Below are positions 45,300 to 57,051 of a stretch of 64,000 nt of DNA, piece by piece (position 1 is the first letter of the stretch; each line of letters starts with the position of its first letter). The stretch comes from Tetracentron sinense (Eukaryota; Streptophyta; Magnoliopsida; Trochodendrales; Trochodendraceae): positions 15,808,041-15,872,040 of the forward strand of contig CM026565.1 in the NCBI GenBank assembly GCA_015143295.1. The letters are read 5' to 3'. The notes below the pieces were generated by a model. It worked only from the letters and a program-made list of their open reading frames with translations. It was not told where the DNA came from and searched no databases. Both the position numbers and the translations under genes were made by a program.

Positions 45300-45620
45300 A
45301 GCGATAGGATGAGGTGTTAGGGCCGTGGCAGACTGGCAGTGAAAGGGGTGCTGTATAGGGCTGGACAGGCTGTAGGATGGTTATGGGGTGAAGAGACAGA
45401 CTATAGGAGGCTGTAAAGACTGGCAGAGGGTTGTGGCAGCAAAGGAAGAGGGTTGGGACTGGTGCGACAACTTGTAGGGGTGGCTGGGAGGGCTGGCAGC
45501 AGTCAAGGGAGGAGTAGGGGTGTTGCAGCTGTGCTAGGACAGCAAGGAGGGGCTGCGACAGTGAAGGGGTTGGGGTAGGGAGGCTAGGGAGGCTAGGGTT
45601 TTGTTGTAACAGCAAGGAAC
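45300..45620. other. G-rich low-complexity segment in intron 1
   Basis: Irregular GGCTG/GGCAG/GGGTG repeats. They create a proline- and leucine-rich minus-strand ORF (45295-45615) that I do not regard as a gene. Confidence 0.6.
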
Positions 45621-45815
45621 GAGGCTAGGATTAGATGATTTCAACGGAGAAAGGAGATCTAGGATTTTTTGATTAGGGTTTTAATGAGAAAACAGAAAAT
45701 CACAGAGTATCAATTGAAAAGAAAATCAATAACATACCTTAGATCTTTGTGAATCACTCCTATGGCATCACGCCAAGAATCCTTTGGGAATCACTCTCAT
45801 GGCATCATACCAAAT

Positions 45816-45884
45816 CCAATCACAATCACAATCACAATCACAATTACAATTACAATCACAATCACAATCACAATCACAATCACA
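45816..45884 (+). repeat. (CAATCA)n hexanucleotide microsatellite
   Basis: About eleven units, two of them CAATTA. Confidence 0.95.
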
Positions 45885-46383
45885 GTAGAAAACTCAAAAG
45901 CATGTCTTTCATTCATAAAATCATTAACTAAAAATTTACAACAGAAAATAAGTTTAAATAGTTGCAAACCCTACTTGTTTAAAGACTAAAATATTCAACC
46001 TATTAAAAAGACTAAAATAACCCAATACTAATAATTATTTCCTCCCTAACTAGAAGTCCAGCTCATTGGGCTTTAAAAACCATGCTAAATCAGCCCATAT
46101 GCACACCTTCCCAATGTGAGGTATTCGTAATGATCATTGTGTGCATATGAGGTCTTCAATTCCCAAATCATCTATCCATAGTGACAATGTGGTCTTCTTC
46201 TTCTTTCTCTATGGTAAACTTGAAACTCTTTGTGATGCTGGATGTCGGCATCAATTTTCTCTCAGATTTTCTGAATATGGCAACCAAACAATAAAAAAGC
46301 AAACATTTTCTTTTCTCTCCCATTTTCATTTTTTTCTTTTCTCTGTTTTGTCCATTTTCTCAGCAACCAAACAGGCTGTAAAA

Positions 46384-46976
46384 GATAGGCTAGATGCTAA
46401 TCAAGTATTTCATCTGTCCATCTAACTTATCTAAATTTTCTACCAGTTATCCCCACTAATAATAAAGCTGGGCTTTTAATTTCATTTTTAGGCATGGCCT
46501 AAAATGATGTAAAACTTTTAGAAGTAGCTCTGGTAGATCATAAGATGAGCTTTTGAATACATTTGAAAGAACCTTGACACATTACTCTGGTAGAAATTAA
46601 TCAAACTATGGCAAGGTAAATATATCGGTATTCGTGTGGATTCATCAAACTTACTTTCCTGATGTATAGGCTAGATGCTAAGCCAGTATCTGATCTATCC
46701 ATCTAACTTATCTAAATTTTCTAACAAATTATCCCTGAATTCTACCACTAATAATTGAGCTAGACTTTTGATTTCAATTTTAGGCCTAAAATGATGTAAA
46801 ACTTTTGGAAATGGCTTTGGTAGATCATAAAATGAGCTTCCAATGCATTTGAAAGAACCGTGACGCATTACTCAAATAAAAATTAATCAAATTATGACCT
46901 TTGTAAGCTAAATATATAATATAGGTATTCCTGTGGGATTTGAAGATTCAATCAAACCTACTTACCTGATGTGTGT
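46384..46976 (+). repeat. Tandem duplication of about 0.29 kb
   Basis: 46384-46664 and 46665-46976 are diverged copies. Shared landmarks in order are ATAGGCTAGATGCTAA, ATCTAACTTATCTAAATTTT, CCTAAAATGATGTAAAACTT, GGTAGATCATAA, GCATTTGAAAGAACC and CCTGATGT. The second copy is slightly longer. Confidence 0.88.
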
Positions 46977-47554
46977 TCATTTTGACTTCACTTTGATCTT
47001 TTGCATTTTTAATTTATCTTTAGCCTCTTAGTCTTAGATACTCCTGCTTAATTTACGGATTCTTGACGTGAAACCCTAACACTTTGTTTTGTATCACTTG
47101 TAATATCAAATATCTCATAAAAAAAATATAAAAAATTCTAAAGTTCCAAGTACATTGTTTACACATTACAACTCTCCAATTTCATATGCTTTATAGCTTG
47201 ATTCAGTATCATAACCATAGTATGTGATATAATGGTGGAACAGCAAGATGTAATATCACCCGCTTACTAAAAAGTTTAAGAGTTTTTCAAATTCCAATAA
47301 AATTGCTCACCATGACCAATTTCTTATAGTCCATATCTTGATTTGATGGTCCTGAAGCTCACAATCTTGGGGTTGTGGTTGTGGGTGAGTTCAATTTTGC
47401 AATCTTACCTACAACAGACTATAATATAAGACTTGTGCTAACAAAATGATTGGGCACTCTTCTTATTCATTGCTCCAATTTTTATTATTACTAATTTTCT
47501 AGTGGTTAATGTGATTCTTTATGCAATCATAAAATAATGTATGGTGTTCTGCAG

Positions 47555-47602
47555 CAATTGGAACAACTTAAGGGACGTACATGTGCAGTAAGTGGAGAAG
47601 TG
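47555..47602 (+). CDS. Exon 2 of the host gene
   Basis: Acceptor GTTCTGCAG|CAATTGG; reads QLEQLKGRTCAVSGEV and ends at GAAGTG|GTAAGG, phase 0. A stronger-looking donor, GCA|GTAAGT, lies inside at 47587/47588 and would end the exon after QLEQLKGRTCA, also phase 0. Either choice keeps the frame with exon 3. Confidence 0.5.
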
Positions 47603-47989
47603 GTAAGGATTTATTTATTTGTTATCAACAGCCAAAGAATATTTCACTGAAAAAGGAGGAGAAAAATTAGAAATGCCAGCCCTAGAGCAGGCCAAGCTAG
47701 GAGAAAGGGAAATAAAACTGCAGCCAAAAAACCCAGGATAGATGAATGTCTTCACCAACATATAAACCAACCCAAACCAATCCTCTTAAGCTAAGGAATC
47801 CAGTTATTCACTCGCCACATTTTTTTGATCGATAATCAAGCACATTGTATATATGTAGGAAAAGTATAGATACAGTCATACAACAGTATCTATACTGTTG
47901 TATGACTGTATCAAAACAGAGAGATACAAGTTAGAGAGAAACCTAACAAAACATATTCCAAATAAAAACCACTGGAGCTAGTGGAATAG

Positions 47990-48380
47990 GATTGGTCTCA
48001 CCCAAGAAAATCTCCCAAGTCAGTATCACCTCAACGAATTGAGCTCCATTCTGAGATTAATTGCCTGATACAAAAAAAAAAAATGAGAAGAGGATGAGGG
48101 CGAGTTCTCAAAGACTCTAAAATTCCTCTCTTTCTAGATCATCCAGAAGATGGCTCCAGGCAAAGCTTCCCAAATCACCCCTAAACTTTATCTAGACTCA
48201 CCCGGGACCAGGAAGATAAAATTGTCTGAAAGGATGAAGAGAAGACCAAACGACTCCTCATCGAGAGAGAAAGTGACTTCAAATACCATATGCAACAGGA
48301 CAATGTAAGAGCAGATGATCATTGGATTCTTCCATGCAAAGGCAAAGAACTCCATCCTCTCTTTTCGGACTATGACTCAT
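47990..48380 (-). pseudogene. LINE 3' fragment (zinc-binding RT region), part 1
   Basis: Minus strand SHSPKREDGVLCLCMEESND followed by HLLLHCPVA is the C-x2-C...E-x2-H-x3-HC signature at the C-terminus of plant L1-type LINE polymerases (zf-RVT). The sequence after it keeps LINE-like residues but has stops. The fragment is split from its upstream part (49017 onward) by a MITE. The 3' boundary is uncertain. Confidence 0.75.
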
Positions 48381-48802
48381 CAGTGTTTTAAAAAGTGTGT
48401 GAGGCTTACGCCTCGAGGTTCGCCTTGCCTCGGGGCGAGGCTTGAGGAAGACGCCTTGAGGCTCAGCCATGAGGCTTAAACCCCATGAGGCTCACATGAG
48501 GTACACGCCTCATGCCTTGAAGCTCGCTTTATGTCTATGACGTATATCTCATACATTAACTAAAATTAGGTTTCTAGCCACAACTGAAACTTAAATGTTG
48601 TTTGATCCGCTTTCCCTAAAGTACGGATATGAGTTTGATTTCCCAAGTGCCGAAGCCTAACCCGAACTACTTGACTTTCACCACTCTTTTTTAAATTTGT
48701 TATTTGTTTCAACTAAATTATATAATATTTCCTATGTGTACGCGTGTGCCCACACGAATACATATATATATATATATATATATATAAATGTATCTTTTTT
48801 CC

Positions 48803-48843
<41 letters not shown>

Positions 48844-49016
48844 CTATAACCTTTTATTAACCTTTTGAATCTTTTTGGAATTTTTCTTATATTTTGTTTA
48901 TTTGTTAAAATGAGAGAGCTTGAAGCATTCTTGCGAGGCTCACTCCTCACGCCTCACGCCTCACACATCTTGAGGTCCTAACGCCTTGCCTCACGCCTTC
49001 ACGTTTGAAAACATTG
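48381..49016. mobile_element. MITE (hAT-like) interrupting the LINE fragment
   Basis: Ends CAGTGTTTTAAAAAGTGTG (left) and the reverse complement of GTTTGAAAACATTG (right) form inverted termini CA(G/A)TGTTTT. Subterminal regions are full of GCCTCACGCCT / AGGCGTGAGGC motifs in opposite orientation. Flanking GACTC is repeated on both sides (TGACTCAT and GGACTCTC), perhaps an eroded 8-bp duplication. (AT)n and (TC)n runs lie at 48763-48842. LINE coding sequence resumes on the far side. Confidence 0.65.
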
Positions 49017-49110
49017 GGACTCTCAAGTGAGAATCTTATCTAAAACCACAATCTATAGAAAGAAAGATACATTTGAGGGAATGCGGGGATTCTAAACAAT
49101 TCTATGAGGA
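49017..49110 (-). pseudogene. LINE 3' fragment, part 2
   Basis: Minus-strand sequence just upstream of the MITE reads like the start of the zf-RVT region (LKCIFLSIDCGF, then a stop, then DSHLRV). It is colinear with the CLCMEESNDHLLLHC part across the MITE. Confidence 0.45.
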
Positions 49111-49129
49111 AATGGAAATAATGGACCTT

Positions 49130-49278
49130 GATGTGTGTGAGTTGCATTGTATTAGCCCATTAGGGGCATCTTTGTCTTTTTCTTCCTTGCCTTCTTTATA
49201 AGGCCTTTGTAGCCCTAATCTCAATGATAATGAAATATTCTTCTCACATTCTCTGATTTCCAACATGTTATCATAGCA
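49130..49278 (+). repeat. Small copia-like LTR end and primer-site remnant
   Basis: TATA-like CTTTATAAGGC (about 49193-49203), the phrase CTCAATGATAATGAAATATT, an end at CCAACA (49265), then TGTTATCATAGCA, two changes from the tRNA-Met complement TGGTATCAGAGCA. No gag follows that I can recognise. Confidence 0.45.
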
Positions 49279-50559
49279 GTAGATGCGCTGCTGGTAGTCT
49301 TCCGTCGAGTGATTCCATCTTCCAGCGAATGGTAGTGACGCGTTGCTCGCCGGACCTATTTCTTTATTGTGATCTCTGTTTTAGTTGTTTACAAATTTCC
49401 TTTTCTATTGTTTCTGAAGATGGAGGGATCAAGGGTCCACTAGTTTGTTCTTTAATGGTCATCACTTTCCTTGTTAGGATTGTCCTTGTGATCTTCTTGA
49501 GGACAGTCCATCCAGATCTGACCCGGTATGAGGAGATCGACCAAGAGTCCCTAGGCCCAGATGAATGAGGAGTTATATGGGTGGAAGTTTGTTGGGCGGG
49601 ATGTGTTCCAGGCTTCAAGCAATCCATCTCTCATATTGATAATGGTTGGAGACGAGGTTCAGATTCTAGGGATGGTAGTTGTGAAGATCCTATTTGCCAT
49701 TCTTGGATTCATGTCTCCAGCTTCTCGTGGAATCCTCATTACAGTTTTTGTGGTTCAAAAATCGGTGAAGATCACTCATGGAAAAAGGTATGGGTTGATT
49801 AGCTTGGACCAATGGAATGGGAAAGTCGACGCTGTTGTTGGTGGAGCAAGAGGTAGACGGTGATGACAGGTCTGCCCTTGAAGCAGTTGTTTCGGCTAAT
49901 GAAGTGTTCGTGAAGCTTTGACAAGAGGTTGCGGCTCTGCAGAATTTGTCACATGCTGTTGGAGATAAGTTTTGTGATGTGGGATCTGAGCCCCGGTATG
50001 GATGATTCGGGAGTTCTCTTTGGAGTTGGCTGGAGACGCAATCACACAGCAGGAAGAAAGAAAAAAAAAGAGAGGGATTAGGGTTTCTTAACCCGTGTGT
50101 GTTTTGGCTATGGACTTGCATTTGGGCAAGGCCCATTCTTTTGGGGTTTAAGTTTTTATTTTGCTATTGGGCTTGTAATGGGTAAGGGCTTATGTCTTGG
50201 AAAGTTTAGGGGGCCATTATTAGAGTTTTGTGAAGCTCGTTCTGCTAGGCCCACCCTTGTGGCTCCTTGAAGCCCATTTTAGGGACCTAAAATGCATATC
50301 CTTCGCCTTGTGAAGCCCATCATGCTGGCCAACGTAGCTCCTTATCATCTCCCTTCCGTGAGCGATATACCCCCATTTTCATGTCTTCTCTTAGCCTGTT
50401 TGTAAAGATCTGTGTGTACAGATCTAGTAGCAGCCACTGAGTGTGAAGGTCTGTGTGCAAGACTTGGTGGAAGTATGATTATGTGGATGTGTATCCACGT
50501 GTGATTGGTCGATAGAGGTCACGAATTTGAGGCTAGAGATGACTTGGGATTAGGGATAC
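49279..50559. other. No supported gene
   Basis: Overlapping ORFs on both strands (49329-50136) with no domain. Possibly the internal part of a degenerate non-coding LTR element, but I cannot show that. Confidence 0.35.
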
Positions 50560-50579
50560 CCACCATGATAACTTGTGAT

Positions 50580-53480
50580 TGCTCTATAGTGGTTTTTTTG
50601 TTCTCCAAACTCTAGGTGGTTCCAACAACAGGACGTCCCATGTTTTGCGACTATCACCTTTCTCTATAAACTTTTCCTCTCTTTCCCAAATCTCCACACC
50701 CATTTGCCTAACAAAGCTTTATTTGTATAGGTTAGGGGCCTTAAGTTCAGGCCACCAACCTTCAATGGTTGACAGACTCGACTCCACGCTATTGGGTGGT
50801 ATTTGTTTATCCCCTTTATCATTCCACTTGATGTTCCTCTGTAAACGTTCCAAGGTATCTGCTATCGAGCGGGTCATGGTGAGGGAGGACTTGTAATAGG
50901 TTGAGAGGTGTTGGAAGGCTTTTAAGGGTGCTTTTGATGAGAGTCAATTTTCTTTCCTTAGTGAGGAAGTTCGATTTCCAGTATGCAAGTTTAAGTGTAA
51001 ATCTTTCAAACAAAGGGGGATTATGAGCCCTTAGACTTAAAGCTTGATCTCAGGGGCAGACCAAGGTAAATGGAAGGTAATGATCCAACCTTACAACCTA
51101 GGCAGGCTGCGAGGGCCTCCAAATTCGGGATGTCACCAACCTCAATCATCTCATTCTTTCCCAAGCTGACTTTCAAGCCCGACACCGCTTCTAAGCACCT
51201 AAATAGACACCTAAGATGAGCTAATTGGTGACGAGAAGCCTTGCAAAACACCATAGTGTTGTCAACAAATTGAAGGTGAGAAATTCTCAGGTTCTCTTGG
51301 GCTATGGAGAAGCCTTTGAAAGCCACTCCATTTGTTTTAGATAACATCATGCTCAATGCCTCCAACACTATGATGAATAGAAAATGGGAGAGGAAATTGC
51401 CTTGTCTCAAACCTCTAGAGTTCTTGAAATAACCGGTCAGGCTCTTGTTCTTAAGAACTAAAAATGATACAAATGACAAACACATTACTATCCATTTTCT
51501 CCACTTAAGCTTGATTTTTTTTTTTAGAATTTCTTATAATTGTTTTGTTTGTTGGCTCCATCAGTCAAATAAAATAGATCGTTCCTCTGGGAAGAGCCAA
51601 TCAAGGAATTTCATTATATCCCTTCTAAGATTGTTCTATTTCGGATCAATGATTGGACCATGCAAACTAGAAATACCTTTTCTTGGATAAAGGAACAGAT
51701 GACTCGATCCATTTCCGTATCGATCATGATATATGTAATAACTCGAACATCCATTTCAAATGCATATCCCATTTTTGCACAATGAAACATACTCTAGAAA
51801 CTCCTAGTTAATGTGATCATCATATGCTTTCTCCATATCAATCTTGCAAAGAACGCATGAGTTTTTCAATCTGATACGTTCATCAACACACTCGTTGGCT
51901 ATCAAGATGCCATCTAGAAACTATCTCCCCCCACAAAGTCACATTGCTGGGGAGAAATGATTGATCCCAAGACACCTTGTAAATGAAGTGTTAACACCTT
52001 GGATATGATCTTATAGACATTGCCCACCAAAATAATTGGCCGAAAATCGTTTAATATCTGAGCACCTACGTTCTTTGGGATCAATGCCACAAAGGTATTA
52101 TTCAGTACCTTATCATATTGGCATGTGTCACATATATCCTGCATAACTGCTAAGAAGTTAGGACCTATTCCTATGATGTCCCAACATGATCTATAAAACT
52201 TTATAGAAAAGCCGTCTAGGCCAAGAGCCTTGTCCCCAGGCAATGCACAAATTGCTTCCAACACCTCTGCTTCGTAGAAATGCCTTTCTAGGTCAGCCCT
52301 TTGCTCAGGGGAGAGTGCACTCAGCACCTCCGCCTTGCAGAAAGGCCTTTCTAGGTCAGCCCTTTGCTTAGGGGAGAGGATCTCAAAAGGAGACTCCATT
52401 CAGCTTTGGTCTCCAAGGGTGTTTTTCCTTGTACATAGATAACTTTCTTCTCAATCTCCCTCTTATTTTCCATCCAAGCCCCTTCTTCCTATAATCGGGA
52501 AATGAAGATGGTTTTCCTACGAAAATTGGCCATCCAATAAAAAAATCTAGTGTTACGATCCCCTCTTTGAGCCATCTAATCCGTGCTTTCTATTTCCAGC
52601 TCATCTCCTCCATTCTTAGCACTTTTGCGTATTCCAATTTCCAAGAGTCCTTTCTCCTCTCTTCCTCACTCGATAGGGTCCTATGGTATCCGATTAAGTC
52701 TAGTTCCTCAATGTTACATAGTAGGCTAGACTTTAATCCTGAATATTTCCGAATACCACTCTTTAGCATGAATTTGAGGGCTTCTAGTTTAAGACCAACT
52801 TAGTGCTAGTGGAGCCCAAACCAGCTGTGATCTCCCGACTTCAACCACTAGCCTGTTGAAATCCTTATATTCCAACCATATGTTTTCAAAACGGAGAGGG
52901 TTAGGCCCCCCTTTACAGTTGTCTGAAGGCAACATGTTTGGGACGTCGTCTGAGGTAGTTCGAGTTAGAGATGACTGTGTAAGGTGTGGGAAAGGATGCT
53001 CCCACTCGGCACAAATGAGGAACCTATCTAACCTGCTGGACGATGACCCTGAGGAGGGTTGGGACCACGTGGATTGGATACCTTCAACTGATAATCAATG
53101 AGACTATGATTAAAAATAAATTCCCTGAATCTGCGCATTTTCGCATTAAAAGAGTGCCTCCTCTCCTTTCATGAGGAAATTGAATAAAATTAAGACCCTC
53201 ACCCTGACCCCTGGGGGCTTCTCATCTCACGCTCACATCTTCTAGTTCCTGCCAGAGAGCCGCATTATTCAATGCGACCGAAGGCCCATAAATCCTAGAG
53301 AATATCCATGTAAAATCTTCGCTTATCGATTTGCATAAGATAGAAAGTGAATAGGCTCCGGATTTTGATTCCAAAACTTCTATCCTCTCCTTATCCCAAT
53401 TCATAAGGATTCCCTTGGAAGCGCCTATCGATGGAATCATGGGCTATTCCCACATCTGCTATTCCAACTTCGTTTCTTGG
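50580..53480 (-). pseudogene. L1-type LINE (endonuclease and RT), degenerate
   Basis: On the minus strand, endonuclease parts come first: GILMNWDKERIEV and FSRIYGP at 53222-53440, and SRLDRFLICAEWEHPFP with RFENIWLEY further down to about 52860. RT follows with ALPGDKALGLDGFSIKFYRSCW at 51914-52399, LCKIDMEKAYDHIN near 51830, RGLRQGNFLSHFLF and LQFVDNTMVFCKA (normally F-A-D-D) at 51021-51485, then YLGLPL. Toward 50640, APNLYK and ALWRKVIVAKHG-like sequence mark the C-terminal part. It has several frameshifts and stops. A plastid fragment interrupts RT at 51510-51781. Confidence 0.9.
51510..51781 (+). pseudogene. petA: Plastid DNA fragment: petA 5' end and upstream spacer
   Basis: ATG at 51660 begins [19 protein letters not shown] and continues [20 protein letters not shown], the N-terminal presequence of cytochrome f, component of the thylakoid cytochrome b6f complex. 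The match stops at TTTTTGCACA; a TGA follows two bases later, so only 41 codons remain and the haem-binding CXXCH is absent. About 150 bp of upstream sequence look like the plastid spacer and leader before petA. It lies in opposite orientation inside LINE RT sequence, replacing roughly ten LINE codons between AYDHIN-EFL and WRKWI. Confidence 0.92.
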
Positions 53481-54013
53481 ATGCAAAGAATTAACGGCCT
53501 CTTGGATTTGACGTAGTGTTTGATTGCCCTTCATATGTCCGTGTTACCAAATCCTCTAATCTTCTAGGATATATGACAAAGACCTGACATGTACGACTCT
53601 AACGCTCCCTCCCCTTTCTGAGGCTACTAAACACTACTCTACTACTCGACCTATCGTAGTTGACACTACTCTACTATTCTACTACTAAACACTACTCTAC
53701 CCTCAATTTTCCTCATGAGTCATAACTCATAACCCACTCAGAAATGTCTTCCGTCTCCTAACTCTCCTTAGGTTGGAGAGAGGTTGAATTACTCCCTGAA
53801 GTTGCCTTGTCGGAACCAAGAGTAAGATCTAGAGCATAGGTAGTAAATTCGTGTATTATACGCGAATTATACGTTATATTCGGCTCACGTATTATTAGGA
53901 CGCGATTTTGTAAGTGGGGCGACTTGTTCTTGACTAATTCGCGAATGATTTGCTCAAACTTAAAAATTCGCGTTAACAATCAGTACTCAATAGTGATACA
54001 CTTTCTTTTCTCA
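53481..54013. other. No supported gene
   Basis: Contains repeated 'AACACTACTCTACTA' motifs (about 53625-53700) and AT-rich sequence with TTATACGCGAATTATACG. Nothing else seen. Confidence 0.45.
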
Positions 54014-54214
54014 TAATAACTATGAACAGGAGCTCCGGTTGAACAATCAATTGGCACAACCCAAAAATTTCCTTGGGAAGTGGTAGTTTGGTAATTATGA
54101 ACACAAAGAAGGGTATTTGTTAAGAATACATTTTTTCCATAAATACCCCTTCCCAAGGCAATTTTTGGGTTGCTCCGATGAGTGTTCAATCGGTGCTCCT
54201 GTTGATAGTTACTC
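54014..54214. mobile_element. MITE with about 65-bp inverted arms
   Basis: The left arm (AACTATGAACAGGAGCTCCG, GTTGAACA, CAACCCAAAAATTTCCTTGG) is repeated in reverse complement at the right (AACTATCAACAGGAGCACCG, ATTGAACA, CAACCCAAAAATTGCCTTGG). Short non-coding centre. ORFs on both strands are shadows of the inverted repeat. Confidence 0.75.
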
Positions 54215-55589
54215 TTCTTTTCTCTCTTTTTTGTGGGTGAGAATCGAGAAATCAACTGTTACATATGTGGTACGCTTCAATCCTCTTTCTAGTTTCTTCA
54301 TTCTCTCGTCTCTGTATTCCCTTCCCAGTCTTTCTCAATCCTAACTTTTTTGCTAGTCTCCAAACCATGAGAGCGTCACTGGAAGCCCCAACTACCAGCA
54401 CTCAACCCTCTCTCTCTCTCTAAATGCCCTAATCCTCACGGGCACTTAGCTATCTCACTGTCACGCTCACGCATCCACAGCGACATCGCCATTTGGTAGC
54501 AGCTGAGTCCGCGCCGCCGCTAATCTCTTGCTGCCTGTAATCTTCTGATTGTGGTTTGATGGCATCTACTAAATTTTCCTCTATGCCAACGGGGCGCCTC
54601 TCTTTCATTGCCCCCTTTGCTGCATAAGAGAAGAAGAGAATTAGAAACAGGGAGAGAGGAAGAGGGGGGGGGGGGGGGTGAAATTGCAACTGTAAAACTC
54701 CTCTACAAAGGCAGTCATGCATAAAATAAAAGGGAAATATGTTGTGGTCCACCGCCCCTTTTAACATTCACTAATTGTGGTTAAGATTCACTCACTCCTC
54801 GGGTTCATCCATCCAACCATAGATTTTTTAAATAAAAAAAGTAGCCTTAATTTAATTAAGTTTAATCGGAGTTAAAAGGGGTGTTAAAAGGGACACCTGG
54901 ACAAATACACGGTCTGCTAATTATTCAAAATAAAACCATAAGTTTTTTCTACTAATGAGAGTTGGAAAACCACCTCCCTGATCCTAAGGAGGAAGATCCA
55001 CCATACAACACATTCCTATCTAAGAGTAGAGAGCAGTGTATTTTAGACATGTATTTTATATTTTTGATGATTTTTTCAAAGGATTATTCAATATTGAGTC
55101 AAATTATACTCAAATTATTCCTGTACCACACTTTTGACGTACTACATTTTTTTTGCTGAATTTTTAAATGAACTATTAAATAATTATTTCGAATTATACT
55201 CGAATGATTCCTGCACCAAATTTTTGCTGTACGCCGAATTACTTACAATGATCCGGAGGCACTAACTGAGGTCTTCGATCAATTTCAGAGAGATTAGGGT
55301 TACTAACATTCAATTCAGATCACATAGGATTCCAAGAGAACGATATGTTCCTTTGAATCACCAGATCACGAATTTCTCTGATCATATGACAAGTCTCCAT
55401 GGCCATTTACTTTTTCTTTCATTGGTTTGATAGAATTTGACAAATCCCCTTCAATTTTGAAGTTAGAATAGTCGATCTTACAACACAGTAAGTATTAGAC
55501 CTTGATGAAGAATAAATATCTCCGCCATATGGGAATTGGCCTCACCAATTGGGCCTGAAAAAACCAGGATAGTGTTGCCTTTTCTATGT
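54215..55589. other. No supported gene; G15 run at 54664-54678
   Basis: Short ORFs without domains; a homopolymer of fifteen G at 54664-54678; AT-rich sequence with repeated ATTATACTCGAATTATTCC-like phrases near 55090-55215. Confidence 0.45.
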
Positions 55590-57014
55590 CTTAGTTATGC
55601 AAGCTCCATCCAATGGACGCCCAAAGCTTAGAAAAGAGTACTTGGATCCCTACAAAAATCCTTTCATTTCTTTCTCTGAATATACCTTAGTAAACTATGA
55701 AAAACAACATCTCTCAAAGCAAGTTGCCCTTTCTATTAAAGACGCCATCAGGCCAGCTAAGGACTGCCTCCTTAGGGAGAGCCAAGAGATCCTGAATAGG
55801 GACAAGGAGAAGCTCCACATGCGCTAATCCATGATACAAGAAAAAGGAGATGATTAACATCTTCTTCCATATCGCAGTACATGCAACATCTATTTATAAT
55901 GAGTATTCCTTGGTTCCTCTGTTGATCTAATAAGAATCTTTTCCAACACTAATTCCGGATGAACGCTTGAACCTCAGCTGGAACCAGTGACTTCCATATC
56001 TTTCCGAATTGAGATGCCCCGACACCCGTCTCTTCGAGGAGGTATCTATAAAAGTCAATGGTGTGAATACTCCTTTGGCATTACCCTTCCAAATACAAGG
56101 GTCTTCTGTGTTTGGGTTGATCTGCATTTCTTTCAAGTTGCGATGTATCCAAAAGAAGCAGACACTCCTCAATCTCTATGCTCCAATGTTTGGGGGAAAA
56201 TGGGGCTCCACACCACCTCTCTGTTCTGCCTCTCAAAAGGTCATAATCTAAGATATCATTGGGAGGAACAAGCCTATACGATGAGGATACAGTACACAGA
56301 AACTACCAATCCTGCTTTAGTTGTCTTCCCAGAAGCTAACTCTACTGCTACGGCCTGTAATTAACCTGGTCTGCTTCAGAAACTGCTCCTGAATCTTCAT
56401 AACATCTATGCACATGCCCACTATATACGAACTAGAAATCCTTTTAGGGTCCCAATTGCGGTTGGAGGTTCTGTATTTGGCTCCTACAACCCTCCTCCAC
56501 ATGGCCCTGCCCTCTGTGCTGAATCTCCAATGCTATTTCCTTAACAATGCCTTATTCATACAGCAAAGTCTCTTGAAACCCAAACCCCTGCACTCCTTCG
56601 GATGACATACCAGCCCACTTGACCAAATGACACTCTACCATCCCATAAAAATTCCTTGGAAGCTTCTCTAGTCTTTCGGAAACTGTGGCGAGCATCTTAA
56701 AGAACGACATATAAAACACCAGAAGGCTATGCAGCACAATCTTGATGATATTCATTCTAACCCCCACGGAGGAGGAGGTTATTCTTCCAGATGGCAAGTG
56801 TTCTTTCAACGCTCTCTATCATTAGATCCCAAATGCTGTTGGCTAGTGGTGGGGAGCCTAGAGGAAGGACAAGATATTTTATGGGGAAATTATTCAACTG
56901 ACAACCCAGAATAGCAGCGCAACCCTCAATCAGTCTATCAGCCTCACCTAGTCCAATTAGAGTGCTTTTAGGGAGGTTAATGCATAGGCCGGAGACCATC
57001 TCAAAGCATATGAC
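55590..57014 (-). pseudogene. 5'-truncated L1-type LINE next to exon 3
   Basis: The minus strand begins in late RT (FEMVSGLCINLPKSTLIG, then GCQLNNFPIKYLVLPLGSPP). It continues through VRMNIIKIVLHSLLVFYMSF, a WRRVVGAKY segment and the zf-RVT zinc region (CCMYCDMEEDVNHLLF near 55870-55920). Stops and frameshifts are common. Truncation at the 5' side is typical of target-primed integration. A poly(A) tail and target duplication were not identified, so the 3' end is approximate. Confidence 0.85.
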
Positions 57015-57051
57015 AATTGTTATTGTAATCATCCATCTTGTTTTGCTGCAG

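Larger units (their letters stand above)
41915..47554 (+). other. Intron 1 of the host gene (about 5.6 kb)
   Basis: Bounded by GTTAGT and TTCTGCAG. Contains a MULE-like element, a G-rich stretch (45300-45620), a hexanucleotide repeat and a 0.29-kb tandem duplication, all described separately. ORFs at 44237-44533 and 44518-44865 have no recognised domain. Confidence 0.5.
47603..57051 (+). other. Intron 2 of the host gene (about 9.4 kb)
   Basis: From GTAAGG to TTTTGCTGCAG. Filled by three minus-strand LINE fragments, at least two MITEs, a copia-like LTR and plastid petA sequence (listed separately). Stretches at 49279-50559, 53481-54013 and 54215-55589 show no supported gene. Confidence 0.5.

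Noticed and set aside
45295-45615. Proline/leucine-rich minus-strand ORF
   Set aside because: Low-complexity G-rich DNA within an intron; no domain.
49329-50136. Overlapping ORFs on both strands considered as a gene near a small LTR
   Set aside because: No domain, competing frames on both strands and no splice-compatible continuation.
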